A stretch of 42,886 nucleotides of DNA, from IMG/VR virus record IMGVR_UViG_3300040808_000801, positions 1 to 42,886 of that record; one strand, 5' to 3'. The position numbers were made by a program, and so were the translations under genes. The first letter of the stretch is position 1; each line of letters starts with the position of its first letter. A model generated the notes under the pieces. It was given only the letters and a program-made list of their open reading frames with translations. It did no database searches and was not told the DNA's origin. The DNA is from a virus. Shown one piece after another: positions 1-7,576 of the stretch.

Positions 1-308
1 GTGTGTGAGACTTCAATGCCCAACTCACTTGCTCGACGACAGCAACGATCACTAGCAGTTGCACCGTAGAACTCTTGTGGTTCAACACCTGCGAGTCTGC
101 TCACAATCACATAGTATTCGCAAAAAGGATCATGTGCTGCTGCAACAGTCGCAACTCCGGGTATGTGTTCTACTATTTCCCATGTGTGTATAGTGTTGAG
201 TGTGGGCGTGAGTGTGTAGTCCCAGTCTGTGTTAGGGGGTGCATCCACAGTGCCTTCCAGTGTCCACACACTGTTGAGTAGCTGTTGGGTTGTGCAGTAA
301 AACGTCAT
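1..308 (-). CDS. Conserved phage protein of unknown function, partial (cut by window edge)
   Basis: The minus strand reads open from ATG at 308 to the window edge, giving the first 102 residues. It begins MTFYCTTQQLL and continues through PPNTDWDY, an AAAHDPFCEYYVI segment and EFYGATASDRCCRRASELGI. This matches the 5399-5833 protein segment by segment (PPTQDWDY, YAAHSPFAEFYLI, ETYYGPNAQTKVFARAKEMGL), so the two are paralogs. I do not recognise a function. The paralog sits next to tail-fibre genes, so a fibre-related or chaperone role is possible but unproven. A late-type element (GCTAAATA, 314-321) ends 5 nt before the ATG and no Shine-Dalgarno sequence is visible. The C-terminus lies outside the window. 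Confidence 0.75.
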   Translation of the reverse strand, partial: MTFYCTTQQLLNSVWTLEGTVDAPPNTDWDYTLTPTLNTIHTWEIVEHIPGVATVAAAHDPFCEYYVIVSRLAGVEPQEFYGATASDRCCRRASELGIEVSH

Positions 309-313
309 GTGTA

Positions 314-321
314 TATTTAGC
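314..321 (-). promoter_or_regulatory. T4-type late promoter element
   Basis: GCTAAATA on the minus strand, followed by TACAC and then the ATG at 308. It resembles the T4-like late -10 (TATAAATA). The 5-nt distance to the ATG implies a transcription start at or next to the start codon. Confidence 0.5.
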
Positions 322-351
322 CAGTTATATACACAGTTAATTAAAACCCAA

Positions 352-359
352 GATAAGTA
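352..359 (+). promoter_or_regulatory. Possible late promoter element (one mismatch) for the oxygenase array
   Basis: GATAAGTA on the plus strand differs by one base from GATAAATA, the form found before other late genes here. It is followed by exactly 5 nt (TTGTT) and the ATG at 365, the same geometry as the minus-strand late elements. It is the best promoter candidate for 365-5430, but the mismatch keeps confidence low. Confidence 0.35.
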
Positions 360-364
360 TTGTT

Positions 365-529
365 ATGATAAGAACTTATGATATTGTTCTCGCGGTAGTG
401 TGTGCATGGCTGATGTTGACCGTTTTCTTCACAGGGGGTCTAGTTGGCGGTGCGCTTGCGTATGGTCTATGGATACTCTGGGCTGACTACTACTGTGTAT
501 GGAGAAGGACACAAGAACATGGCAAATAA
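365..529 (+). CDS. Small membrane protein, 54 aa
   Basis: ATG at 365 to TAA at 527-529 gives MIRTYDIVLA..., ending TQEHGK. Residues about 7-40 are almost wholly hydrophobic or glycine (VLAVVCAWLMLTVFF, then GGLVGGALAYGLWILWA), predicting one long or two short membrane segments, followed by a basic tail (CVWRRTQEHGK). The stop region overlaps the next start (ATG at 519) by 11 nt, which supports real coupled translation. It is the first gene of the plus-strand oxygenase operon. No Shine-Dalgarno sequence is seen; a late-like element lies 5 nt upstream. Function unknown; an inner-membrane role is only inferred from hydrophobicity. Confidence 0.55.
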   Translation: MIRTYDIVLAVVCAWLMLTVFFTGGLVGGALAYGLWILWADYYCVWRRTQEHGK

Positions 530-1142
530 CATCAATGGGTACTTCGTTGGTGAAATTGAACCCACAACAACCATAGCAGGTTGCATTTCAATATACGAAC
601 GTGCATGGCCTAACCCTGCGCAAACAGTAGCTAGAATAGAACACGAGTGTGCAGACCCTGATAACTTGGTCAGCTGGCAACGTGCAGAAACCATAGGCGG
701 TGGCGTACGTCAATCAAGACGCACCAATCTAAATCTAGGTATTACCTATCTAGCTGACGTTGACGACAATGCTGTTATGCAGAACGCACACAATCAAATG
801 AACATGCTGCTCAACGCAACAGTTGAACCCTACTGTAAACGCATGGGCATAGAAGGTGATACACGCTACGAAGACTACAGTCTACTCAAATATTCAGGTG
901 GACAAAACTACGGAGCGCACCACGATGGCAGTGGAGCAAGCACAAGAATTGTGAGTGCTATCTGTTATCTCAACGACGACTACGAAGGTGGTGAACTTGA
1001 GTTTCCACACTTTGGTGTAAAGATCAAACCACAAGCAGGTATGCTGATAGTGTTCCCCAGTAACTTTGCATATGCACACATTGCACATCCAGTTACTGAC
1101 GGTACCAAGTATGCTATAGTAACTTGGATCAATGAAGTATGA
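519..1142 (+). CDS. 2OG-Fe(II) oxygenase, prolyl-4-hydroxylase type
   Basis: A 207-residue 2-oxoglutarate/Fe(II)-dependent dioxygenase of the P4H superfamily. The iron ligands are readable as H134-x-D136 (in GAHHDGSG) and H187 (in AYAHIAHPVTDG), with K197 in the place of the 2OG-binding Lys/Arg. The core has the usual AICYLND...GGELEFP...AGMLIVFPS progression. I start it at 519 because AAGGA lies 9 nt upstream and the frame in front overlaps the small membrane gene. It is the first oxygenase of the array and ends in an ATGA overlap with the next gene. Its base composition is clearly richer in G+C than the later array members (32 of 60 bases at 601-660). The substrate is unknown. Confidence 0.85.
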   Translation: MANNINGYFVGEIEPTTTIAGCISIYERAWPNPAQTVARIEHECADPDNLVSWQRAETIGGGVRQSRRTNLNLGITYLADVDDNAVMQNAHNQMNMLLNATVEPYCKRMGIEGDTRYEDYSLLKYSGGQNYGAHHDGSGASTRIVSAICYLNDDYEGGELEFPHFGVKIKPQAGMLIVFPSNFAYAHIAHPVTDGTKYAIVTWINEV

Positions 1143-1732
1143 TACACATAAATGAAATCTTTCCACTGTTTGTTGCTACCCATACCAGCGAAGTTGATCT
1201 AGTTCCTATACTAGCAGCGTGTCTTGGGATGGAACAACAGCTTGATGGTGTAACCAAAAGCAATGTAGGTGGATGGCAGTCACCGGAGATAGAACTTACT
1301 GCTGCACCGTTCGATGTATTGATACCTGACATATTGGGCAGTCTACAGGGCGTTGTGAACTACGGCAAATTAAATAATGGGTACACACTAATGAACAGCT
1401 GGATCAACGTCAACAGAGCTGCATGTAATAATGCTCCGCATGTTCATCCTGGCTCAACAATTAGCGGAGTTGTGTATATCAATGTACCCAAAGACAGCGG
1501 CAGGATACGTTTTTTAAATCCTGCTAGGACAGCAATCGCAAGCTACATCGATTTACCACAACACCGAGGGGACGTACCACAGGGTCCATTTAGTGAAGTA
1601 TGGGAGTACGAGCCAGTTGCAGGAGAGATACTGTTGTTTCCTAGTTGGCTGGAACACCTAGTAGAAAACAATAATAATGCTGACAGCGAACCTAGAGTAA
1701 GCATTGCATTTAACATCAAGGTACACGAATGA
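1139..1732 (+). CDS. Putative 2OG-Fe(II) oxygenase, TIGR02466-like (array member 2)
   Basis: A 197-residue protein with the pattern of the putative 2OG-Fe(II) oxygenase family TIGR02466: an N-terminal INEIFPLFVA, then PHVHPGSTISGVVYINVP (H101, H103), AGEILLFPSWLEHLVEN (H173) and PRVSIAFN (R186). The first metal motif is HxH rather than the usual HxD/E, which recurs in the three sister genes. It is joined to both neighbours by ATGA overlaps, so it is translated as part of the array. The substrate is unknown; peptide, nucleobase or small-molecule hydroxylation are all possible. Confidence 0.75.
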   Translation: MIHINEIFPLFVATHTSEVDLVPILAACLGMEQQLDGVTKSNVGGWQSPEIELTAAPFDVLIPDILGSLQGVVNYGKLNNGYTLMNSWINVNRAACNNAPHVHPGSTISGVVYINVPKDSGRIRFLNPARTAIASYIDLPQHRGDVPQGPFSEVWEYEPVAGEILLFPSWLEHLVENNNNADSEPRVSIAFNIKVHE

Positions 1733-2325
1733 AAAGCAACACTTGGAATTTATTTCCTACACCCGTAACTAGATTTACTGAGGTGTTTACTGCACAGCAA
1801 CTAGATGATATCAATCAATATCTATCTACGCTGCGTAGTGGGCCGCACAGTGCTATAGACGGTGACGGTGTTAGTTCACATGATGAAACTACAGATATTA
1901 TAAAAAGTATTACTTCTAGTGTACCGGGATGTCAAACCTTTGGTAATACTATACAGCATATGCTAAATGAATATACACACACCTATGGTCTTGACCCAGT
2001 TGAAGTAACCAACAGTTGGTACAGCGTACAAAGACCAGGAAGCAGACTTGTAACTCATCTACATGCAAACAGTATTGTAAGTTGTGTAATCTATACACAA
2101 ACAGACAACAACAGTAGTAAAATATACTTTGATAATCCAAACAAAATGGTAGCCTACTGTAATCAAACATCGCATCCTACAGACTATAACTTTGAATACT
2201 TTTATATACAGCCCGAAGTTGGAGACGTACTAATGTTCCCCAGTTGGTTAGCACACGGCAGTAGGAGCGAACACAATCAATCACAACAAAGAACTATACT
2301 AAGTTTTAACGCGAGGTACAAGTGA
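1729..2325 (+). CDS. Putative 2OG-Fe(II) oxygenase, TIGR02466-like (array member 3)
   Basis: A 198-residue sister of the preceding gene. It starts NLFPTPVTRF and keeps VTHLHANSIVSCVIY (H110, H112), GDVLMFPSWLAHGS (H176) and QQRTILSFN (R188). The HxH form of the metal motif is again present. The start is set by the ATGA overlap at 1729-1732. The stop overlaps the next ATG (TGATG at 2323-2327). Divergence from its neighbours is high although the architecture is the same, so these are old duplicates or separate acquisitions rather than fresh copies. Confidence 0.75.
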   Translation: MKSNTWNLFPTPVTRFTEVFTAQQLDDINQYLSTLRSGPHSAIDGDGVSSHDETTDIIKSITSSVPGCQTFGNTIQHMLNEYTHTYGLDPVEVTNSWYSVQRPGSRLVTHLHANSIVSCVIYTQTDNNSSKIYFDNPNKMVAYCNQTSHPTDYNFEYFYIQPEVGDVLMFPSWLAHGSRSEHNQSQQRTILSFNARYK

Positions 2326-3092
2326 TGTTTAAGAAAAAAGATATCGTTCTAGATTGCTACACATATGTACCTTGGGTTTATGACCATGCTAAAATAAACT
2401 ATGGTAACAAATATATGCCACAATGGTGGAAGGATACACCTAGCAGAACAGAAGATGGCAACGATACAATACGAGTGTGTCAAGGGCTGATTGATTATTA
2501 CAAATCAGGAATAGTTATTCCCAGTTGGTTTGAAATTGACTTTCATATTAAATCTAAATATAATACCAAAGAGAATGCATACACTTGGGAAGCAAGTAAC
2601 CCTGCTGTAAACACTGATGGTAGTCATTCATCTGATCAATGGGGACTGTACAGTGAAGATAACGGTAATAATTTAAAATTTGATTCTCCGTGGATATTTA
2701 AAACTCAAGAGCTTGTGCAATTTACTTGGACACAACCTACTTGGAGTATGCGTGATAAAGTAGACCAAATAACAGTTTTGCCTGCTGTAGTAGACTACAA
2801 GTATCAACACTGGACTAATATAAATTGGTTAGTTTTAAATAGAGACGAACCTAAAGACATTAATATTCCTTCATTAACTCCTATGGTTATAATGCATCCT
2901 ATGACTGATCGCAATGTTATAATTAAGAATCATCTCATTTCAAAAGAACAATGGAGTCGAATCGGTGAAGGAAGTGAATACATGTTTTTAAAAGGAAACA
3001 AAAATATCTACCAAAGTAAGAAACGTATAATTGATAACGTTGAAAAGATAGAAGGATGTCCGTACATGAGTAAAGGAAAATTAGATGAATAA
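2325..3092 (+). CDS. Conserved marine-phage protein of unknown function in the oxygenase array
   Basis: A 255-residue protein (start taken at the ATG at 2325 in TGATG; a GTG at 2322 is also possible). It contains YMPQWWKDTPSR near residue 32, a GLIDYYKSGIVIPSW segment near residue 55, an acidic/aromatic middle, and late motifs FTWTQPTWSMR, LPAVVDYKYQH and a PMVIMHPM segment. I know this pattern (WWKD.P, CPG.xD(Y/F), VP.W, W..LPGV.D) from conserved proteins of marine T4-like phages; no activity is established to my knowledge. It has no iron-binding triad, so it is the only non-oxygenase enclosed in the array and may act on, or present, the same substrate. Confidence 0.7.
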   Translation: MFKKKDIVLDCYTYVPWVYDHAKINYGNKYMPQWWKDTPSRTEDGNDTIRVCQGLIDYYKSGIVIPSWFEIDFHIKSKYNTKENAYTWEASNPAVNTDGSHSSDQWGLYSEDNGNNLKFDSPWIFKTQELVQFTWTQPTWSMRDKVDQITVLPAVVDYKYQHWTNINWLVLNRDEPKDINIPSLTPMVIMHPMTDRNVIIKNHLISKEQWSRIGEGSEYMFLKGNKNIYQSKKRIIDNVEKIEGCPYMSKGKLDE

Positions 3093-3684
3093 AAAATTTG
3101 CCGACTTAGGTTACTGTGTTGTAAAGAATGCAATAACACCCGAACTTCGAGACTTTATAACTCAATACACATTCTTTGATGAAATGCAAAACGAATCTAA
3201 AGATGATATTCAAGTTCCAAATGCATTTAGCAAGTACGCTGATCCTGCAATGGAAACAGTGTTAACAACTTTATTACCTACTATGGAAAAAGAAACAGGA
3301 CTCGAACTAGACCCAACATATTCTTATTATAGAATTTATTACCCTGGAGATAGATTAGAAAAACATAAGGATAGACCGAGTTGTGAAATATCATGTACGC
3401 TATGTTTCAACTACAACTATGAAAATTATGAATGGCCTATCTATATGGAAGGTGAAGGCATTGTTTTAGAACCCGGTGATATGGTTATATACAAAGGTAT
3501 GGATCTAGAGCACTGGCGTAATACATTTGATATCAAAGACGATGATGCATGGCATGTGCAAGGATTTTTTCATTACGTAAACAAAAAGGGTTCGTGCGCC
3601 GAATGGAAATGGGACAAGCGCAATAGTATTGGATCATTAAACAAACAAACAACTACGCCCAGTTATATAGAGTATACAAAATGA
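3085..3684 (+). CDS. 2OG-Fe(II) oxygenase-like protein (array member 5)
   Basis: A 199-residue protein that starts with a phytanoyl-dioxygenase-like opening (ADLGYCVVKNAITPELRDF). The iron site reads H94-x-D96 (LEKHKDRPSCEI) and H143 with R145 (DLEHWRN), after EPGDMVIYKGMD. It therefore has the conventional HxD...H triad, unlike the four HxH members of the array. It overlaps the preceding gene by 8 nt and the following one by ATGA. The C-terminal tail (from about residue 165) is polar and probably flexible. The substrate is unknown. Confidence 0.75.
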   Translation: MNKKFADLGYCVVKNAITPELRDFITQYTFFDEMQNESKDDIQVPNAFSKYADPAMETVLTTLLPTMEKETGLELDPTYSYYRIYYPGDRLEKHKDRPSCEISCTLCFNYNYENYEWPIYMEGEGIVLEPGDMVIYKGMDLEHWRNTFDIKDDDAWHVQGFFHYVNKKGSCAEWKWDKRNSIGSLNKQTTTPSYIEYTK

Positions 3685-4307
3685 ATATTGAATTAATTTT
3701 TCCTACTGCAATAGCTGTTGTAGATAACGATGTATTCGATGATCATCCAGCACTTTTAGATCTCGATTATAATGTTAATAAGGATAGTTCTAACGGAATG
3801 TTTGAACAGACCACAGATACATATGTACTAGATAATCATGTCCCAAATCTAAGAAATTGGATACAACAACAATTAGATAATTTTTCAAAGTATTCCTTGT
3901 CAACTGACCAAAAATTAAAATTTACACAGAGTTGGTGTTTAAAACATAATGATACAAGACAAGAAGTATTTCCACATTCACATCCTAATAGTATTATTAG
4001 CGGCGCCTACTATGTAGCAGCCGACGAAGATAGTGCTAAACTAAAATTTCATAGGACAGGTGTTTCAACGTATCCAAGTATACAATGGAAAATGGATCCT
4101 AACAAGTCAAAAGATGCTCCGTGGAACTGGGACTGGCAGAAAGTTTCTGTACACACAGGACGTCTAGTCTTGTTCCCTTCACAACTTACGCACTCGGTTG
4201 AAAGTGAAATGCACAACAGCGGAATACGGTGTGTATTAAGTTTTAACACATGGTTTGAAGGCAGTATTGGATCTGAACATTTATTAAATAAGTTAGGCCC
4301 GCTATGA
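3681..4307 (+). CDS. Putative 2OG-Fe(II) oxygenase, TIGR02466-like (array member 6)
   Basis: A 208-residue protein with the family opening MNIELIFPTAIAVVD, the metal motif FPHSHPNSIISGAYYV (H99, H101), GRLVLFPSQLTHSVES (H171) and GIRCVLSFN (R183). It is the clearest TIGR02466 match in the array. HxH replaces HxD. It is coupled at both ends by ATGA overlaps (3681-3684, 4304-4307). The codon positions are markedly more AT-rich than in the first array genes. Confidence 0.8.
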   Translation: MNIELIFPTAIAVVDNDVFDDHPALLDLDYNVNKDSSNGMFEQTTDTYVLDNHVPNLRNWIQQQLDNFSKYSLSTDQKLKFTQSWCLKHNDTRQEVFPHSHPNSIISGAYYVAADEDSAKLKFHRTGVSTYPSIQWKMDPNKSKDAPWNWDWQKVSVHTGRLVLFPSQLTHSVESEMHNSGIRCVLSFNTWFEGSIGSEHLLNKLGPL

Positions 4308-4918
4308 TTGAACAATGGTTTCCTACATTAATATATTATGATTTTTTAGATAAAATTGATAATGAATCTTTAGCCAAACGTGCTTATCAACTACGCGATG
4401 AATTGAATAAAGATGTTCACACGCAATGGAACTGCGATACATGGAATAGTCTCAATACAAATCTTTATTTTAAAGATGATGATACTGATAATGTCATAGA
4501 AAACTTAGTTAACACAACTATTGAACACACAGAAAAGTATGCAGAAGAATACGATGCAGATTTAGAAAACTATAAAATTACATGTACAGATTTTTGGTTT
4601 AATATTGCACAACCAACGAACTACCAAGAATATCATCAGCATCCAAACAATCATTTTAGTGCTGTTTACTATGTAGACGCACAACCTAATTCGGGTAACA
4701 TTAGATTTAAAAGTATAGATAGTATTGCAACAGGTAATACTATACCAACAAAGGTTCCTCTTGAAAGAATATCTGGTTCAACAGAAACATGTTTTTATGA
4801 ACCACAGCCTAGCAAACTATTAATCTTTAAATCTAATCTACTGCATATGGTAGAAAAGAATCTTAGTGATAGTGATAGAATTAGTGTAGCAATGAATTTT
4901 AGAATGGAGCCAAAATGA
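4304..4918 (+). CDS. Putative 2OG-Fe(II) oxygenase, TIGR02466-like (array member 7)
   Basis: A 204-residue protein beginning MIEQWFPTLIYYDF. It carries YQEYHQHPNNHFSAVYYV (H111, H113), SKLLIFKSNLLHMVEKN (H181) and DRISVAMNF (R192). The domain order and spacing match the other TIGR02466-type members. It is joined by ATGA overlaps on both sides. The central region is long and acidic (DDDTDN, EEYDADLENY). The function is inferred from the fold only. Confidence 0.75.
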   Translation: MIEQWFPTLIYYDFLDKIDNESLAKRAYQLRDELNKDVHTQWNCDTWNSLNTNLYFKDDDTDNVIENLVNTTIEHTEKYAEEYDADLENYKITCTDFWFNIAQPTNYQEYHQHPNNHFSAVYYVDAQPNSGNIRFKSIDSIATGNTIPTKVPLERISGSTETCFYEPQPSKLLIFKSNLLHMVEKNLSDSDRISVAMNFRMEPK

Positions 4919-5430
4919 TAGAAGTAATTGACAACTGTGTGTCACAAGAGCATCTACATCATATGCAAAATATTATGCTTAATAATTCGTTTCCGTGGTT
5001 TTTTAGTAATACCAAAGTAGGAAATGATTTGCCTTCACAGCAAGATAATTATGATTGTCAATTTATACATTTATTTTATCACAACATGAAACCAAGTAGC
5101 AATTACGGAGATCTTATTGAACCCGTACTAGATATTTTGCAACCAAGTGCTTTGGTTAGGATAAAAGCAAATCTAACTACTTGTGCAGACAAAGTTTATA
5201 ACTATCCTCCACATGTGGACTTTTTTAATTTTAATGGAAAAACAGCAATATTCTATCTAAACACAAATAATGGATATACAGAATTTGCTTCTGGTGAAAA
5301 AGTTGAATCTGTTGAAAATAGACTTGTAATATTTGACGGAAATATGGAACATTCAGGTACTACACATACTGATACTAAAACAAGAGCTGTAATTAATTTT
5401 AACTATTATACCTGGTTAAGGGCTGAGTGA
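4915..5430 (+). CDS. 2OG-Fe(II) oxygenase-like protein, last of the array
   Basis: A 171-residue protein with a conventional triad: H100-x-D102 (YPPHVDFFNF), H146 (GNMEHSGTT) and R157 (KTRAVINFN). The SVENRLVIFDGNMEHSG segment is typical of 2OG-Fe(II) proteins found in T4-like marine phages. The start is the ATGA overlap at 4915-4918. Its 3' end runs 32 nt into the convergent minus-strand gene at 5399-5833, and no terminator lies between them. Locally it is AT-rich (20 of 60 bases G+C at 4921-4980). Confidence 0.75.
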   Translation: MIEVIDNCVSQEHLHHMQNIMLNNSFPWFFSNTKVGNDLPSQQDNYDCQFIHLFYHNMKPSSNYGDLIEPVLDILQPSALVRIKANLTTCADKVYNYPPHVDFFNFNGKTAIFYLNTNNGYTEFASGEKVESVENRLVIFDGNMEHSGTTHTDTKTRAVINFNYYTWLRAE

Positions 5431-5833
5431 CATTGTCGTGTAACCATAAGTCATCTGGGTTCGCCCATTGATCATATGTTTTTAGATTTAGTCCCATTTC
5501 TTTAGCACGAGCAAAAACTTTGGTTTGTGCGTTTGGACCGTAGTATGTTTCTGTAAGATGTTTATCGTGGTAAGTAGGATCAGAAAAATCCCAGCCTGTA
5601 GTAATTAAATAAAACTCAGCAAAAGGACTGTGTGCTGCATATATACCAATCCCCCCGCTTGCTTCAACTAAACATTCCCATATATCAACATCGTCTATGC
5701 GCATTTCACGCTTGTAGTCCCAGTCTTGTGTTGGAGGAATATACGGAGTATCGCCATCCATCCATTTGGATTCAAACAGCTCATCGCCGCCGGCTTCAAC
5801 TAATATATTATATGTTGTTTTATACTGTGGCAC
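5399..5833 (-). CDS. Conserved phage protein of unknown function, paralog of the left-edge gene
   Basis: A 144-residue protein. The start is GTG at 5833, supported by alignment with the paralog at the left window edge, which begins at the same point (M-x-x-Y-x-TT). Recognisable blocks are ILVEAGGDELFESKW, PPTQDWDYKREMRIDD, GGIGIYAAHSPFAEFYLI, YYGPNAQTKVFARAKEMG and a WANPDDLWLHDN tail. It lies 4 nt downstream of the glycine-rich adhesin gene, so it is probably the last gene of the fibre operon. A role in fibre assembly or host interaction is inferred from position only. No Shine-Dalgarno sequence is visible, so translation may be coupled to the preceding stop. Confidence 0.75.
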   Translation of the reverse strand: MPQYKTTYNILVEAGGDELFESKWMDGDTPYIPPTQDWDYKREMRIDDVDIWECLVEASGGIGIYAAHSPFAEFYLITTGWDFSDPTYHDKHLTETYYGPNAQTKVFARAKEMGLNLKTYDQWANPDDLWLHDNVTQPLTRYNS

Positions 5834-5837
5834 TGTA

Positions 5838-6764
5838 TTAGTTTGGATAGCGAATAATTACAACACCTGGTCCGCCTTGACCGCTAGGATCGCTGCCGCC
5901 CTGATGACTTACGCCACCACCACCTCCGCCGTAGTTATTCTGGCCTGCTTGTCCTTGCTTAGGTGAATAACCGCCTTGACCGCCACCACCGCGTCCCGGT
6001 CCGCCGCTGCCGCTTCGCGGGCCACCGCCCCCTCCGCCGCCGCCACCGCGTGATACGGAAGATCCTGAAATTGAACTTGATCTACCACTGCCGCCATGTT
6101 GTGTACTATACGCAGGACCAGCATTGCCGCCTGCTCCACCACCGCCAGCACCGCGCCAGCTTTGGCCATTTTGTCCGCCATCATATCCTTGGCCGCCAAC
6201 ATTACTGCCGCCGTAGCGATATCCATATCGAGCATCGCCGCCGCCGCCACCTGAGCCTCCAGGTTGTCCATTGTCGGTGTAGCCGCCACCACCGCCACCG
6301 CCGGTGGTTGGTGTACTATTAAACGCTGAGGGGTCTCCTCTTACACCAGTGTTGCCACTGCTTCCTTGACGTTGAGAGCCGCCCTGGCCAACAGTAACCG
6401 GAAATGGACCATCGCCTACTACTTGATCAGCTAGGGTTCCGCTGAGGTATCCGCCGCCCCCGCCTCCGCCTGCGCCGCCTTGGTCACTACCTTCAGCGCC
6501 TCCGGAGCCTCCACCTGCGATGATAATGTATTCTAAATCTAGTTCAGTAACTAGCTGCATTGCTTCTTTATAATTATTTTTGTACTTGTTTTTTAGGTTA
6601 AACGCTAATTCTGAATCACCTACAGTTGTAAATGCATGTACAGTATATCCGCCTGCGGTGTAAATTTGATCTCCACCTTTAACATCAAAGATGTCATGTA
6701 TTTTTGGTGCTTCATTATTTTGTTGAACACCTTTACCTTTTCTAATACTTTTAATAAATGGCAT
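5838..6764 (-). CDS. Glycine-rich tail adhesin / receptor-binding protein
   Basis: A 308-residue protein. A short N-terminal part (GDQIYTAGGYTVHAFTTVGDSELAFN) leads to LEYIIIAGGGSGG at about residue 77, then over 200 residues dominated by runs of glycine interspersed with Ser, Asn, Gln, Tyr and Pro. It closes with GPGVVIIRYPN. This IIAGGG...VVIIRY frame is typical of the glycine-rich adhesins and fibre tips of T-even-like phages (compare T2-type gp38), which decide host recognition at the distal fibre end. The preceding gene ends with the same GGYNIHTFNTGG-type segment. Shine-Dalgarno AAGGA lies before ATG 6764. The repetitive GGC/CCG DNA is prone to length change, so assembly errors here are possible. 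Confidence 0.75.
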   Translation of the reverse strand: MPFIKSIRKGKGVQQNNEAPKIHDIFDVKGGDQIYTAGGYTVHAFTTVGDSELAFNLKNKYKNNYKEAMQLVTELDLEYIIIAGGGSGGAEGSDQGGAGGGGGGGYLSGTLADQVVGDGPFPVTVGQGGSQRQGSSGNTGVRGDPSAFNSTPTTGGGGGGGYTDNGQPGGSGGGGGDARYGYRYGGSNVGGQGYDGGQNGQSWRGAGGGGAGGNAGPAYSTQHGGSGRSSSISGSSVSRGGGGGGGGGPRSGSGGPGRGGGGQGGYSPKQGQAGQNNYGGGGGGVSHQGGSDPSGQGGPGVVIIRYPN

Positions 6765-6775
6765 CTGCTGTTTCC

Positions 6776-7546
6776 TTATAAGTTCTCAATTGTAAATGTG
6801 CCGCCGGTGTTAAACGTGTGTATGTTGTAGCCGCCGCTTGATGATTCAGTGCCGCCATCACCAGTAATATGTTGCGCAGGTGGTGCAGTTGATGTATCGT
6901 TAATAAGGACATCTGCTGATTCACCAGTAGCTAATGTAAAGACTAGTGTGTCTGCGCCGTCTGGAGTTTCATCTGCTGTTACCGGAATACTTAAACTTGC
7001 AAACGCATTTTGTACAGTTAGTACACCTGTTAAACTCATTCCGCCAATATCTGATGTATCAACACCGGATATAGTATATCCTATTGTAGTTCCGTTTAGA
7101 ACACCTGTTGTTGCAAGTGTAATTGAAATACTCGACCCTTCGTCGATGCTAGTATCAGGAGTCATAGTTAGTGTTCTAGTTACAGGTTCAACATATGCTT
7201 CTGCAGTTGCAGGTATTTGTGCTGCTGTTACAGACTGTGTGCCAAATACTGTTGCACTAAGCGAACCTTGATAGCTTCTAACAATTATTCTTTCACCGGA
7301 ATTAACAAATATGCCACCCTTTTGATAAACATCATTGGCATCTAATACACCTTCAAAAATAGTATTTACATCACTCCAACTATCATTTGTGCTTGTACAC
7401 ACACCAAAATCGGCTGTGTTTATATTGTCTCTGTTTACGATGTTTACGCTAAGAACTGCTGTGTTACCTGATTGTTCGAATACGTGGTAAACAACATTAC
7501 TTGTTCCAGCAGCTACATCTACAGCTCCTAATCTTCCTGTTTGCAT
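6776..7546 (-). CDS. Tail fibre / virion structural protein with Calx-beta-like domain
   Basis: A 256-residue protein. The first 110 residues are a beta-rich domain (GRLGAVDVAAGTSNVVYHVFE..., YQKGGIFVNSGERIIVRSYQ). Residues about 125-215 look like a Calx-beta/Ig-like sandwich (SIDEGSSISITLATTG..., LSIPVTADETPDGADTLVF). The C-terminus has a GGYNIHTFNTGGTFTIENL motif shared in style with the adhesin downstream. A fibre or baseplate-attached role is inferred from this and from the adjacent adhesin. Transcription likely starts at late elements at 7577-7584 and 7600-7607. The leader carries AAGGA before ATG 7546. Confidence 0.6.
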   Translation of the reverse strand: MQTGRLGAVDVAAGTSNVVYHVFEQSGNTAVLSVNIVNRDNINTADFGVCTSTNDSWSDVNTIFEGVLDANDVYQKGGIFVNSGERIIVRSYQGSLSATVFGTQSVTAAQIPATAEAYVEPVTRTLTMTPDTSIDEGSSISITLATTGVLNGTTIGYTISGVDTSDIGGMSLTGVLTVQNAFASLSIPVTADETPDGADTLVFTLATGESADVLINDTSTAPPAQHITGDGGTESSSGGYNIHTFNTGGTFTIENL

Positions 7547-7576
7547 TTATATTTCCTTGCGCATAAAATATACATA

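Noticed and set aside
444-518. Earlier start for the first oxygenase at 444
   Set aside because: That stretch is read in another frame as the small membrane gene, and the ATG at 519 has AAGGA at a suitable distance.
5909-6322. Long open frames on both strands inside the glycine-rich gene
   Set aside because: They are by-products of GGC/CCG-rich repeats (Arg/His-rich or Ala/Met-rich translations) with no family match and no Shine-Dalgarno sequence; the Gly-rich frame has the recognised adhesin frame.
5838-6764. CRISPR-like or tandem repeat array
   Set aside because: The repetition comes from glycine codons in a coding frame; there are no regular spacers.
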